DNA of 64,000 bases, taken from Lachnospiraceae bacterium (GTDB taxonomy: Bacteria > Bacillota > Clostridia > Lachnospirales > Lachnospiraceae). Below are positions 1-9,213 of the stretch, one piece after another (position 1 is the stretch's first letter; each line of letters begins with the position of its first letter). The position numbers and the translations under genes were made by a program. The notes below the pieces were generated by a model that was given only the letters and a program-made list of their open reading frames with translations, was not told the DNA's origin and searched no databases. The stretch is from contig JAAWJI010000014.1 of NCBI GenBank assembly GCA_022796795.1, forward strand, positions 1 to 64,000. The letters run 5' to 3'.

Positions 1-255
1 AAATTTGAGTACACCATCAATGATCCTGTAGGTATCCATGCACGTCCTGCCGGCCTGCTGGCAAAGAAGGCCAAGACATTGGGCAGCACGGTCACGATCA
101 CCGCGGCGGATGGCAGGTCAGCCACGGCCTCTAAACTTATGGCTCTCATGGGGCTGGGCATTAAGCAAGGTGATACGGTATCCGTCATCATTGAGGGAGG
201 GGACGAAGAGGCTAACGCAGATGTCATGGAACAGTTCTTTAAAGATAATCTGTAG
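1..255 (+). CDS. ptsH: Phosphocarrier protein HPr (5' truncated by window edge)
   Basis: Frame 1 reads KFEYTINDPVGIHARPAGLLAKKAKTLGSTVTITAADGRSATASKLMALMGLGIKQGDTVSVIIEGGDEEANADVMEQFFKDNL*, with the HPr active-site GIHARPA motif; directly upstream of ptsI. Confidence 0.95.
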   Translation, partial: KFEYTINDPVGIHARPAGLLAKKAKTLGSTVTITAADGRSATASKLMALMGLGIKQGDTVSVIIEGGDEEANADVMEQFFKDNL

Positions 256-274
256 GTGACATAAGGAGGGAAAT

Positions 275-1930
275 ATGATCTTAATACAGGGAAAGGGTGT
301 TTCAAAGGGTGTTGCAAACGGTCCGATCTATTTCTTTCAGCGTCCGGGAATTACGATTACAGATGCCTCCGTATCCGATATCGAAACGGAGAGGGAACGA
401 ATTATAGCTGCCCAGGAAAAATCCATGGTCCAGCTGAATGCTCTGGCTGAAAAGGTGCGGCAGGAGACGGGAGATGAAACAGCGCTTCTCTTTGAGACGC
501 ATGCCATGTTTGTGGAGGACGAGGATTATGTGGAGTGCATGATGGACACGCTGGCAGAGGAACAGTGTACCGCAGAACGGGCGTTGGAAGTTGCCGGTGA
601 GAAATTTGCGGCCATGCTTGCCGCCATGGATGATGCTTATATGCAGGTGAGAGCTGCGGATATCAAGGATGTGACCAGGCGTATCCTCAATAACCTCATG
701 GGGGTTGTTGAGGACGGGATTGATTCGGAGATACCGGTAATATTGGCTGCTGATGATCTGGCGCCATCCGAGACAATCCAGCTTGACAAAAGCAAAATCC
801 TTGGGTTTATTACCCAGGGCGGATCGGGTAACAGCCATACAGCTATTCTGGCACGAACTATGGGCATCCCGGCTATTTCAGGGCTGGGTGATGCGCTGAA
901 ACCGGAACTTGGAGGACGGACAGCCTACATAGACGGGGAAACAGGACAGGTGGCGGTTGAGCCGGATGATATTACTCTGGCTGCCTTTCAGGCAAAATAC
1001 GAGAAACAGCAGGAGATAAAAGAGCTGATGCAGACCATGAAGGGGCAGGAAGATGTGACCTTGGACGGCAGGAAGATGATGGTTTACTGCAACATTGGTT
1101 CCCCTGAGGATATCACGGCTGTTTTGTCCAATGACGGACAGGGAATCGGACTGTTCCGTTCGGAATTTTTGTATCTTGCTTCTGACGACTATCCTTCTGA
1201 GGAGAATCAGTTCCAGGCATACAAGGAAGCGGCTACTGCTATGGAGGGCAGGAGAGTGGTTATCCGTACACTGGACATTGGCGCTGATAAGCAGGTAGGC
1301 TATTTCGGACTTCAGAAGGAAGAAAATCCTGCGCTGGGTGTACGTGCGATCCGCATCTGTCTGAACCGTCCGGAAGTATTCCGCACCCAGCTGCGTGCCC
1401 TGTACCGGGCTTCCGCCTATGGGAAAATTGCAATTATGTTCCCGATGATTACTTCTGTGTGGGAAGTAAAAGAATGTAAACGGGCATGCCAGAAGGTAAT
1501 GACTGAATTGGATGGGGAGGGAGTTTCTTACCGGAAAGATACGGAGATTGGTATTATGATCGAGACGCCGGCTTCCATTTTGGTTGCGGAGGAGCTGGCA
1601 AAAGAGGTTGATTTTTTCTCTGTTGGAACGAATGATCTTACGCAGTATACACTGGCATGCGACCGGCAGGCAAATGACCTGGGCAAGTTTTTTGATCCCC
1701 ATCACCCGGCGGTTCTGCGGGCGTTGAAGATTGCCGCGGACGCTGCACATAAGGCAGGCATTTGGATCGGCATCTGCGGGGAATTGGGGGCGGATCTGTC
1801 ATTGCTGGAAACTTTTCTGGCTATTGGAATTGACGAGCTGTCCGTATCACCTGCTTCGGTACTGCCGCTGCGGGCCAAAATCCGTCAGTCTATTGCCAAG
1901 ACGTGCACCCTGGAATTGTTGAGGTGCTGA
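275..1930 (+). CDS. ptsI: Phosphoenolpyruvate-protein phosphotransferase (PTS enzyme I)
   Basis: 551 aa; GGSGNSHTAILARTMGIPAI phosphohistidine motif, GIGLFRSEFLY, SVGTNDLTQYTLACDR; RBS aaggaggg. Confidence 0.97.
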   Translation: MILIQGKGVSKGVANGPIYFFQRPGITITDASVSDIETERERIIAAQEKSMVQLNALAEKVRQETGDETALLFETHAMFVEDEDYVECMMDTLAEEQCTAERALEVAGEKFAAMLAAMDDAYMQVRAADIKDVTRRILNNLMGVVEDGIDSEIPVILAADDLAPSETIQLDKSKILGFITQGGSGNSHTAILARTMGIPAISGLGDALKPELGGRTAYIDGETGQVAVEPDDITLAAFQAKYEKQQEIKELMQTMKGQEDVTLDGRKMMVYCNIGSPEDITAVLSNDGQGIGLFRSEFLYLASDDYPSEENQFQAYKEAATAMEGRRVVIRTLDIGADKQVGYFGLQKEENPALGVRAIRICLNRPEVFRTQLRALYRASAYGKIAIMFPMITSVWEVKECKRACQKVMTELDGEGVSYRKDTEIGIMIETPASILVAEELAKEVDFFSVGTNDLTQYTLACDRQANDLGKFFDPHHPAVLRALKIAADAAHKAGIWIGICGELGADLSLLETFLAIGIDELSVSPASVLPLRAKIRQSIAKTCTLELLRC

Positions 1931-1980
1931 ATACTCAGAAAGCGGAAAGCGGTTACGTTTCCTTTTGTTACACCGTACAT

Positions 1981-2020
1981 ATCCTGCGGCATTTTTAAAG
2001 ATGCCGCAGGATTATTTTCT
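1981..2020 (+). terminator. Intrinsic terminator after ptsI
   Basis: Perfect 12-bp arms ATCCTGCGGCAT (1981-1992) / ATGCCGCAGGAT (2001-2012), then ATTATTTTCT. Confidence 0.8.
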
Positions 2021-2130
2021 ATTTATAACAGCCAGGGTTTCTGGAAAATTAACAATTTCTATTCTCGTGAAATGAAACAGATTGTGATATAATTAGGCTG
2101 TCTGTAAGCATCATATGGAGGAGGAAATGA

Positions 2131-3237
2131 ATGGGACTATTTAGCAAAAAGAAAGAAGAAAAAAGGAAGGAACAAAAACCGCAGGAAAAGAACCAGGAGA
2201 GGAAGGAGTATATCCGGGGAGCCGGCGGAAGCATTGTGAGCAAATCCATTTTAAACGGCACCTCAAAGCTGAAATGGCTGTTTAGGCAGGAAGGGGGACC
2301 GGGAAATGGCTGGGTGGCCTTTGGGGACACAGACAGCCAGGAATATGTGAACGACGCAAACAATATGGCGGTTGTGGATTTTAACACGTTGGCTAATATT
2401 GAGCCCGCAGTTTTAAATGTGTTTTATATGCCCATGGGCAGCGATCTGGAATTTCGCTGGGATCAGACAGGAAAATACTTTGTGGATACGAGAACCGGGA
2501 AAGAGATTCGGGAGCCGGTGAAGCATCCGGGTCAGATCGCTTTTGAGAAAAATTTGAAATTCCTCAACCAGGAGACGTACCCGGAAGCGTTTTTCCAGAT
2601 GCTCTTTAAAGAAAGCGAAAAGCTACAGGTCATCCGGGCAGGGGAGGCTGATTTTCCCACCGGGGAGGTGGTGCTTGCAGATCCCCTGGTCTATCTGGGA
2701 AGCAAATACGAGACTGTGCTGGAGCGGAAGCTTCCGGCTGGGAGCTATGGGGTGGACCTTTCGGTGCTGCGTTCTTCCCTGGTCGGTTTGCGGATTGCGG
2801 CCGCAAGACTGGTAATCCGTGATAAGCCTGCGGTGCGCTACGAGATTGCCATGCCAAAGGGGAAGGAACCCGGGGACCTGGGAAAGCCGGGAGTTTTCAC
2901 CTTTTTCGGCGTGGACGCGGGACTGGCCTGCTTTGCGGACAGTGAGATTTCCCGGGAATACCGGCTGTTTTTTGAAAAGTGGGAGAAGGAAAATCCGGGA
3001 AAGAACAGATATGCAGACTATTTTGCACCGCTCTTTCAAAAAAGCTATGAGAAGCATCCGGGGCTTCAAAACCAGAGCGGCAGCTTCCTGGAGTGGGGGC
3101 TTCCAGAGAGCGGACAGAGGACGGTGCTGTTCTCCAGCGGAATGGGAGACGGGATCTTCAGCGGATATTGGGGACTGGATGAGGAAGGCGGGATTGTCTG
3201 CCTGGTGGTGCCCTTTATGAATCCGGAGTTTTTCTGA
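2131..3237 (+). CDS. DUF2185-DUF4241 two-domain protein (immunity-like)
   Basis: N-term SIVSKSILNGTSKLKWLFRQ...GWVAFGDTDSQEYVND...NIMAVVDFNTLANIEP resembles DUF2185 (Imm33-type); C-term RIAAARLVIRDKPAVRYEIAMP...GVFTFFGVDAGLACFAD...GYWGLDEEGGIVCLVVPF resembles DUF4241. RBS aggaggaaatga. Confidence 0.7.
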   Translation: MGLFSKKKEEKRKEQKPQEKNQERKEYIRGAGGSIVSKSILNGTSKLKWLFRQEGGPGNGWVAFGDTDSQEYVNDANNMAVVDFNTLANIEPAVLNVFYMPMGSDLEFRWDQTGKYFVDTRTGKEIREPVKHPGQIAFEKNLKFLNQETYPEAFFQMLFKESEKLQVIRAGEADFPTGEVVLADPLVYLGSKYETVLERKLPAGSYGVDLSVLRSSLVGLRIAAARLVIRDKPAVRYEIAMPKGKEPGDLGKPGVFTFFGVDAGLACFADSEISREYRLFFEKWEKENPGKNRYADYFAPLFQKSYEKHPGLQNQSGSFLEWGLPESGQRTVLFSSGMGDGIFSGYWGLDEEGGIVCLVVPFMNPEFF

Positions 3238-3512
3238 TTAGAAATTACCATAAGGAAGAACTATCCAGCTCCTGAGACAGAGCAGCCAGGGTTTCTTCAT
3301 CCAAAATGGTGTAGATAAGCTTGTCCTGAGACAGGTAGCCCTTGTCTATAAAATCATGAATGACCTGATACCGCATCTTGCCATAAACATAGGTCTTGTG
3401 ATAAGATAAAATCATATGAAATAACAAATCGTGAGATGAAATGTTTTACTTATGGAAGAATTGGCAGGAAGAATTTAGCACCTTAGGGTGCCAGATTCAG
3501 GAGGTAGGCTCT

Positions 3513-5090
3513 ATGGGACTGTATCTGAATCCGGGAAACGAAGCTTTCCGACAGGCAGTGACGGATGATATTTATGTGGATAAGACAAACCTGATTGCTC
3601 TTATGAACCAGCGGCTCAATCGGTCTCGGGTAAAATATGTCTGTGTTAGCCGGCCGCGCCGTTTTGGAAAATCCATGGCAGCAGATATGCTTGCAGCCTA
3701 TTATGGTAAGGGCTGTGATTCCAAAGAGCTGTTTGCAGGCAAGGATATCGAAAAAGAAGAGTCCTTTGGAATCCATTTAAATCAGCATTGTGTGATACGG
3801 CTGGATATGCAGCGTTTCCTTTTTGATGAATTACACCTGGATATCTTCATTGAAAAAATGCAGGAAGCAGTGATCCGGGAGCTGGAAGTGGAATATGGGG
3901 CCTGTTTTGTTGCAGATCAATATGGGCTGCCAGGTGTATTGGGGCAAATCTACGCACAGACAAAAAAAGGATTTGTTTTTATCATTGATGAATGGGACTG
4001 TGTATTTCGGTTTGCAAAGGAGAGGCAGGATGTACAGAAGGCTTATCTGGATTTTCTCAGAGGGCTTTTTAAAGGTGCGGAATACGTGGAGCTGGCGTAT
4101 ATGACAGGGATACTTCCCATTAAAAAGTATGGAGAACATTCTGCTATTAATATTTTTAAAGAATTTTCCATGCTGAATCCTGGGCCATTGGCAGAGTATT
4201 TTGGTTTTACAGAAAATGAGATACAAGGGCTCTGTGAGAGGTATGATATCGATTATGAGGAGACCAGGGAATGGTATGATGGTTATCTGGTAGGCGATTT
4301 CCACATCTATAATCCCCAGGCGGTAACAGAATTGATGGACAATCGGGCCTTTCGAAGCTATTGGACTGGTACTGAAACGTATGAAGCTCTAAAAATCTAT
4401 ATTGATATGAATTTTAACGGATTAAAGGAAACCGTGATTGGCATGTTAAGCGGTGCACGCAGTGAGATTGATCCGTCTACCAGCCCAAACGATATGACAA
4501 CCTTTAAAAGCCGGGATGATGTGCTCACCCTGTTGATTCATCTGGGATATCTGTCCTTTGATGAAAAAACCTCAGAGGTATTTATTCCGAATCAGGAGAT
4601 TGCCCAGGAGTTTATGAGATCTATAAAGACAGGAGGCTGGGATGGACTGATCCAGGCCCTGGAACGTTCGGATGATTTGCTCCAAAAAACCTGGGAGCTG
4701 GATGGGAGAGCTGTAGCCGCTGGCATAGCTGCAATACATGACGAGACGGCGTCCATGCTTAAATACAACGATGAGAATTCACTTACCTGCACGGTTTTGA
4801 TGGCATATTACAGTGCAAAGACCTATTATATGAATCCTCTCATGGAATTTCCATCGGGGAAAGGCTTTGCGGATGTGGTGTATTTGCCTAAAAGAGAGTG
4901 TGACAGACCGGCCCTGGTAGTGGAATTAAAGTGGAATCAATCAGCAGAAGGAGCTATTGAGCAGATTAAGGACAGACAGTATACGCATTGGTTGGAGGGA
5001 TATACAGGGCAGATTCTTCTTGTAGGAGTCAGTTATGACGAGAAAAAAGGCCATACCTGTGTGATTGAAGAACATCAGAAGGTTTCGTGA
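3513..5090 (+). CDS. AAA-ATPase_like domain protein with C-terminal PD-(D/E)XK nuclease-like domain
   Basis: YVDKTNLI..., VSRPRRFGKSMAADML (P-loop variant of the AAA-ATPase_like family), FIIDEWDCVF; C-term FADVVYLPKRECDRPALVVELKW fits D..ExK. Preferred start MGLYLNPGNEAF at 3513; ORF open from 3441. Confidence 0.82.
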   Translation: MGLYLNPGNEAFRQAVTDDIYVDKTNLIALMNQRLNRSRVKYVCVSRPRRFGKSMAADMLAAYYGKGCDSKELFAGKDIEKEESFGIHLNQHCVIRLDMQRFLFDELHLDIFIEKMQEAVIRELEVEYGACFVADQYGLPGVLGQIYAQTKKGFVFIIDEWDCVFRFAKERQDVQKAYLDFLRGLFKGAEYVELAYMTGILPIKKYGEHSAINIFKEFSMLNPGPLAEYFGFTENEIQGLCERYDIDYEETREWYDGYLVGDFHIYNPQAVTELMDNRAFRSYWTGTETYEALKIYIDMNFNGLKETVIGMLSGARSEIDPSTSPNDMTTFKSRDDVLTLLIHLGYLSFDEKTSEVFIPNQEIAQEFMRSIKTGGWDGLIQALERSDDLLQKTWELDGRAVAAGIAAIHDETASMLKYNDENSLTCTVLMAYYSAKTYYMNPLMEFPSGKGFADVVYLPKRECDRPALVVELKWNQSAEGAIEQIKDRQYTHWLEGYTGQILLVGVSYDEKKGHTCVIEEHQKVS

Positions 5091-5168
5091 TGATTTGCGA
5101 ATGTTATTGAGAACGGAGTGTACAGTAACAACATTCTGAAAACAAATTGTTAAAACTGTATAAAAGGC

Positions 5169-5197
5169 TTGAAATACAAGCTATATTTTAGTAGAAT
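5169..5197 (+). promoter_or_regulatory. Putative sigma-A promoter of the EF-G paralogue
   Basis: TTGAAA (5169-5174), 17-bp spacer, TAGAAT (5192-5197). Confidence 0.5.
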
Positions 5198-5279
5198 ATA
5201 TACATGGGTGTCAGAGCACCTGAAATTTGGCGAAAACTGGGGTGTTTTCGCACTATTAAATAGTATCGGAGGAAGAGGC

Positions 5280-7358
5280 ATGAACGTTTTTACGACAGAC
5301 AACATTCGCAACGTAGTCCTGTTGGGTCACGGCGGCTGTGGCAAGACCAGCCTGGTGGAGGCCATGGCATATGTGTCCGGTCTTACTACCCGCATGGGCA
5401 AGGTGACAGACGGTAATACCATCAGTGATTATGATAAAGAAGAAATCAAAAGAAAATTTTCTATCAGCACAGCTGTAGTGCCTATTATCTGGAATGACAG
5501 CAAGATTAATATTCTGGATGCGCCAGGTTACTTCGATTTTGTGGGTGAGGCGGAGGAAGCTGTGGCAGCTGCCGACGCGGCCATTATCGTGGTATCGGGA
5601 AAGGCCGGCGTAGAGGTGGGAACCCAGAAGGCCTGGGAGTTATGTGAGAAATATAAGCTGCCCCGTATGTTCTTCGTGACGGAGATGGATGTGGACCATG
5701 CGTCTTTCCGTCAGGTAGTGGAGGATCTGACGGATTTATATGGGAAGAAGATCGCTCCCTTCTATCAACCCATCCGGGAGAATGAGAAGTTTGTGGGCTA
5801 TGTAAACGTGTGCAAGATGGAGGGACGTAGGTTTACAGATATTGGCAAAAGAGAGCCCTGTGAGATTCCCGAGTATTGTAAGGAAAACCTGTCCATCTGC
5901 CGGGAAGCTCTCATGGACGCTGTGGCAGAGACCTCCGAGGAATTCATGGAGCGCTACTTTAACGGCGAGGAGTTTACCGTAGGTGAGATCCGTGCAGCCA
6001 TGAAGTTCAATGTGTGCGACGGAAGCATTATCCCTATTTCTATGGGCTCCAGCGCAGAGCTGCGCAACATCCACAATCTGTTAAACGACATTGTGGAGCT
6101 GTTCCCCAGTCCGGATAAGAAGGAGTGCGCAGGCTTTAACTCCAAGACCAATGAGATTTTTGAGGCCAATTATTCCTTTGCCAAGTCTAAAACCGCCTAT
6201 GTGTTTAAGACCATTGTAGATCCCTTTATCGGTAAATACTCCCTCATCAAGGTATGTTCCGGCGTCATCAAATCCGATGATGTGCTGTACAACAGCGACA
6301 AGGATGTGGAGGAAAAGCTGAACAAGCTGTATGTGATGCAAGGCAACAAGCCACTGGAGGTATCGGAGCTGCACGCAGGCGATATCGGAGCCATCGGAAA
6401 GCTTACCAATACCAAGACCGGCGATACGCTGTCCACCAAGGCTGCTCCTGTAATGTATGGACGGACGGAAGTGTCCAAGCCCTATACATATATGAGCTAC
6501 AAGGCCAAGAACAAGGGAGATGAGGATAAGATTTCCCAGGCTCTGTCTAAGATGATGGAGGAGGATCTGACCCTGAAAATGGTCAATGACTCTGAGAACC
6601 GTCAGACCCTGCTGTACGGAATGGGCGATCAGCATCTGGACGTGGTAGTCAGCAAGCTGGAAGAGAAGTTTAAGGTAGGCGTAGAGCTTGGCAAGCCCAA
6701 GGTAGCCTTCCGTGAGACTTTGCGCAAGAAATCCGATGTGGATTCCAAATATAAGAAACAGACCGGAGGACATGGACAGTATGGACATGTAAAGATGACC
6801 TTTGAACCCTCCGGCGATCTGGAGACAGCCTTTGTCTTCGAGCAGATGGTAGTAGGCGGCGCAGTTCCCAAGAACTATTTCCCAGCTGTGGAAAAGGGAC
6901 TGCAGGAATCTGTGGGCAAGGGACCTCTGGCCGGATATCCGGTAGTGGGTGTAAAGGCCGTGCTCTATGATGGATCCTATCATCCTGTAGACTCTTCGGA
7001 GATGGCTTTCAAGATGGCCACCATCCAGGCTTTCAAAAAAGGCTTCATGGATGCAGGTCCGGTGCTTCTGGAGCCCATTGTATCCATGAAGGTGACTGTG
7101 CCCGATAAGTATACCGGCGACGTTATGGGCGATCTGAACAAACGGCGGGGCCGTGTGCTGGGTATGAATCCGGTGACCGGCGGCAAGCAGGAGGTGATCG
7201 CTGATGTGCCCATGAAGGAAATCTTTGGATATTCCACGGTGCTTCGTTCTATGACAGGAGGAAGCGGCGTATTTGAGTATGAATTTGCCCGCTATGAGCA
7301 GGCTCCTTCTGACGTGCAGGAGCAGGAGGTGGCTTCCAGAGCCGCCGAGTCTGAGTAG
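5280..7358 (+). CDS. Elongation factor G-like translational GTPase (EF-G paralogue)
   Basis: GHGGCGKTSLVEAM P-loop, DAPGYFDFVGE G3, EF-G domains IV/V (GGHGQYGHVKMTFEP, RRGRVLGMNP). The ORF call from 5169 begins in the promoter; ATG at 5280 has RBS ggaggaag. Confidence 0.92.
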   Translation: MNVFTTDNIRNVVLLGHGGCGKTSLVEAMAYVSGLTTRMGKVTDGNTISDYDKEEIKRKFSISTAVVPIIWNDSKINILDAPGYFDFVGEAEEAVAAADAAIIVVSGKAGVEVGTQKAWELCEKYKLPRMFFVTEMDVDHASFRQVVEDLTDLYGKKIAPFYQPIRENEKFVGYVNVCKMEGRRFTDIGKREPCEIPEYCKENLSICREALMDAVAETSEEFMERYFNGEEFTVGEIRAAMKFNVCDGSIIPISMGSSAELRNIHNLLNDIVELFPSPDKKECAGFNSKTNEIFEANYSFAKSKTAYVFKTIVDPFIGKYSLIKVCSGVIKSDDVLYNSDKDVEEKLNKLYVMQGNKPLEVSELHAGDIGAIGKLTNTKTGDTLSTKAAPVMYGRTEVSKPYTYMSYKAKNKGDEDKISQALSKMMEEDLTLKMVNDSENRQTLLYGMGDQHLDVVVSKLEEKFKVGVELGKPKVAFRETLRKKSDVDSKYKKQTGGHGQYGHVKMTFEPSGDLETAFVFEQMVVGGAVPKNYFPAVEKGLQESVGKGPLAGYPVVGVKAVLYDGSYHPVDSSEMAFKMATIQAFKKGFMDAGPVLLEPIVSMKVTVPDKYTGDVMGDLNKRRGRVLGMNPVTGGKQEVIADVPMKEIFGYSTVLRSMTGGSGVFEYEFARYEQAPSDVQEQEVASRAAESE

Positions 7359-7436
7359 GCAGCGGAAAACCAGCCCGGCAGCGGGAGGGTTAAACCCAGG
7401 AGAATCCTTGTCAGATAGTGGGAGATTTGAAAATCA

Positions 7437-7468
7437 GAGGGAGCAGTTAATGCTCCCTCATTCTTTTC
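7437..7468 (+). terminator. Intrinsic terminator after the EF-G paralogue
   Basis: GAGGGAGCA (7437-7445) GTTAA TGCTCCCTC (7451-7459), then ATTCTTTTC. Confidence 0.7.
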
Positions 7469-7569
7469 TGCCTGACGGCAGGTTTGTTATGGGAGGCAGA
7501 AGGTTTTGCAGGACGGATGTTGTAGAATACAGGAAGGTTTTGCAAGATAATTTAAAAGTGGGGCGCAAT

Positions 7570-7962
7570 ATGAAAAACTATTGTTTAAAAATTGGCCAGG
7601 GACGCCACAAAATTTCCCTGCATGCAGTGGCTTGCGGCACGGACTGGAATGTGGCGATTTTTGGCGGTGAACGGGATCACATTGGCGCAGTCGCCTGTGG
7701 GATTCCCACTTTGATCCACGGGAATCCGGACAGGCCTACCGTGTCCTTGAGTTCTTTTTGTGTTCCCGGGCATAAGGATGATGTGTTAGCCCGAAAGGCT
7801 GCGGATATGCTTGCCAGAGCGTTATCCCAGGTGGTAGCGGTGACTGTGGGGATTCATGTGGAGCAGGCAGACCAGGAGGATCTTCGAATTTTGTGTGAGT
7901 ATAGCCTGGAGGCCTGCCAGAGACTGTTACTGCGCATCCGGGAGGATGGGGATGACGCCTGA
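7570..7962 (+). CDS. LpdD-like prenylated-flavin chaperone domain protein
   Basis: MKNYCLKIGQGRHKISLHAVACGTDWNVAIFGGERDHIGAVACGIP..., consistent with the LpdD-like domain by motif and size (130 aa). Confidence 0.6.
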   Translation: MKNYCLKIGQGRHKISLHAVACGTDWNVAIFGGERDHIGAVACGIPTLIHGNPDRPTVSLSSFCVPGHKDDVLARKAADMLARALSQVVAVTVGIHVEQADQEDLRILCEYSLEACQRLLLRIREDGDDA

Positions 7963-8090
7963 TTTTGCACATCCGAGAGGATATGGTATAGGAGACAACG
8001 AGACGTGACATTTTTTGTGCGCAATGCCAGAAGTGTGGAGCTGACAAAGGCGAGAATGGAGCAGGAGCCCTGGTGGGAGAGAAACGAATG

Positions 8091-8723
8091 GGAGCAGATG
8101 TGAAAACAGAACATGAATGGGGGAAGAAAACAGAAGAATCCCGAATTGCCTACAATAAAAAAGCATCAGAATATGATCTGTCGAGAGAAGGACAGTATAC
8201 CAGATTTCATATAAAGGAATTGTCTAATACCATAGAGTTGCATGAAGGAGATGTGGTTCTTGACGTGGCGTGTGGAAACGGTACTCTGTTAAGGGAATTG
8301 CGGAAAAAAGCAAAGATTCAGGCATTTGGAATCGACATAGCAGAGAATATGATCCATGCGGCAAAAACGCGTTATCCGGATATGCGTTTTGAGGTAAAGC
8401 CATGTTACCCGCTTGCATGGAATGATGAAAGCATTGACATTGTCACAGTATGTTGCGCATTTCATCATTTTGATAATCCCCAGAGATTTGTAAATGAATG
8501 TAAAAGAGTTTTAAAGAAAAAGGGTGCCGTGTATATCGCTGATCCTAACTTTGGGGTGGTAGTGCGCTTTTTTGCAAACTGGTTCTTGTTTCCTCTTTCC
8601 CGGACTGGTGATGTAAGAGTATACAGCAAAAAAGAGCTGGAGAGGATTTTTTATAATGGGGGATTTAAAACAGTGCGGATTTATAGAAAAGAAAAAGGAT
8701 TGTTCCTGAGAGCTGAAAAGTAA
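8091..8723 (+). CDS. Class I SAM-dependent methyltransferase
   Basis: GDVVLDVACGNGTLLREL motif I, FGIDIAENMI, IVTVCCAFHHFDNP. ORF open from 8073; start uncertain (8073-8100). Confidence 0.88.
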   Translation, partial: GADVKTEHEWGKKTEESRIAYNKKASEYDLSREGQYTRFHIKELSNTIELHEGDVVLDVACGNGTLLRELRKKAKIQAFGIDIAENMIHAAKTRYPDMRFEVKPCYPLAWNDESIDIVTVCCAFHHFDNPQRFVNECKRVLKKKGAVYIADPNFGVVVRFFANWFLFPLSRTGDVRVYSKKELERIFYNGGFKTVRIYRKEKGLFLRAEK

Positions 8724-8734
8724 CAGGAAAAGCA

Positions 8735-9076
8735 TTGACTTGTTGCTTTGCATTGGTGTTTTCTAATTTTAATATACAGAAATGGACGACAGGGTCTTTC
8801 TGGTTGATTGGAGCTTTCCTTTTAATGATCTTGTATGAAGCATGGTGGGTACGTTACTTTCGAAGCGAACGCAAGCTGTCAGACTTTTACAGCAGCTTTT
8901 TCGGTATTCCTCTTGCAGGGGCTACTCTGCCGGTTATGGCGTTTTTTATGCTGGGAATGTATGGAAAAGTTATATGTATGTTAATCGCAGTGTTTCTTTT
9001 AGGGATCGGACATATAGGCATACATGTTCAACACAAAAAAGACCTTGATAAAGATCAAATCAGGGCGCTGAGGTAA
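8735..9076 (+). pseudogene. N-terminally truncated integral membrane protein (putative)
   Basis: IQKWTTGSFWLIGAFLLMILYEAWWVRYFRSERKLSDFYSSFFGIPLAGATLPVMAFFMLGMYGKV looks like a genuine membrane protein, but the only start is TTG with no clear RBS and an in-frame stop lies just upstream (8714-8716). Confidence 0.4.
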
Positions 9077-9124
9077 AGGCTTGGAGATAAGGGCGGACAT
9101 GTGGTTACGCTAATATGCTCCGGC

Positions 9125-9213
9125 TATAATTTCACGCGGATTTCACAGAGACCTCACGCGGATTTCATGCCGGCCCTCTAAACTCTCCTTATCACAAATA
9201 AGGAGGTTTTTTT
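9125..9213 (+). promoter_or_regulatory. Leader of ABC exporter operon: -10, two 14-nt direct repeats, hairpin with SD in the 3' arm
   Basis: TATAAT 9125-9130; TCACGCGGATTTCA at 9132-9145 and 9154-9167; hairpin CTCCTTAT (9185-9192) CACAA ATAAGGAG (9198-9205), G, T7, ATG at 9214. Confidence 0.6.

Noticed and set aside
38-259. 73-aa plus ORF at window start
   Set aside because: Out-of-frame reading of the HPr gene, which is in frame 1 and has clear HPr motifs.
3245-3427. 60-aa minus-strand ORF between the DUF2185 and AAA-ATPase genes
   Set aside because: Plausible composition but no RBS or family recognised; may be a gene remnant, not supported enough to list as a CDS.
9132-9167. Two 14-nt repeats considered as a minimal CRISPR
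   Set aside because: Only two copies, 8-nt gap, no cas genes; better explained as operator or RNA element.
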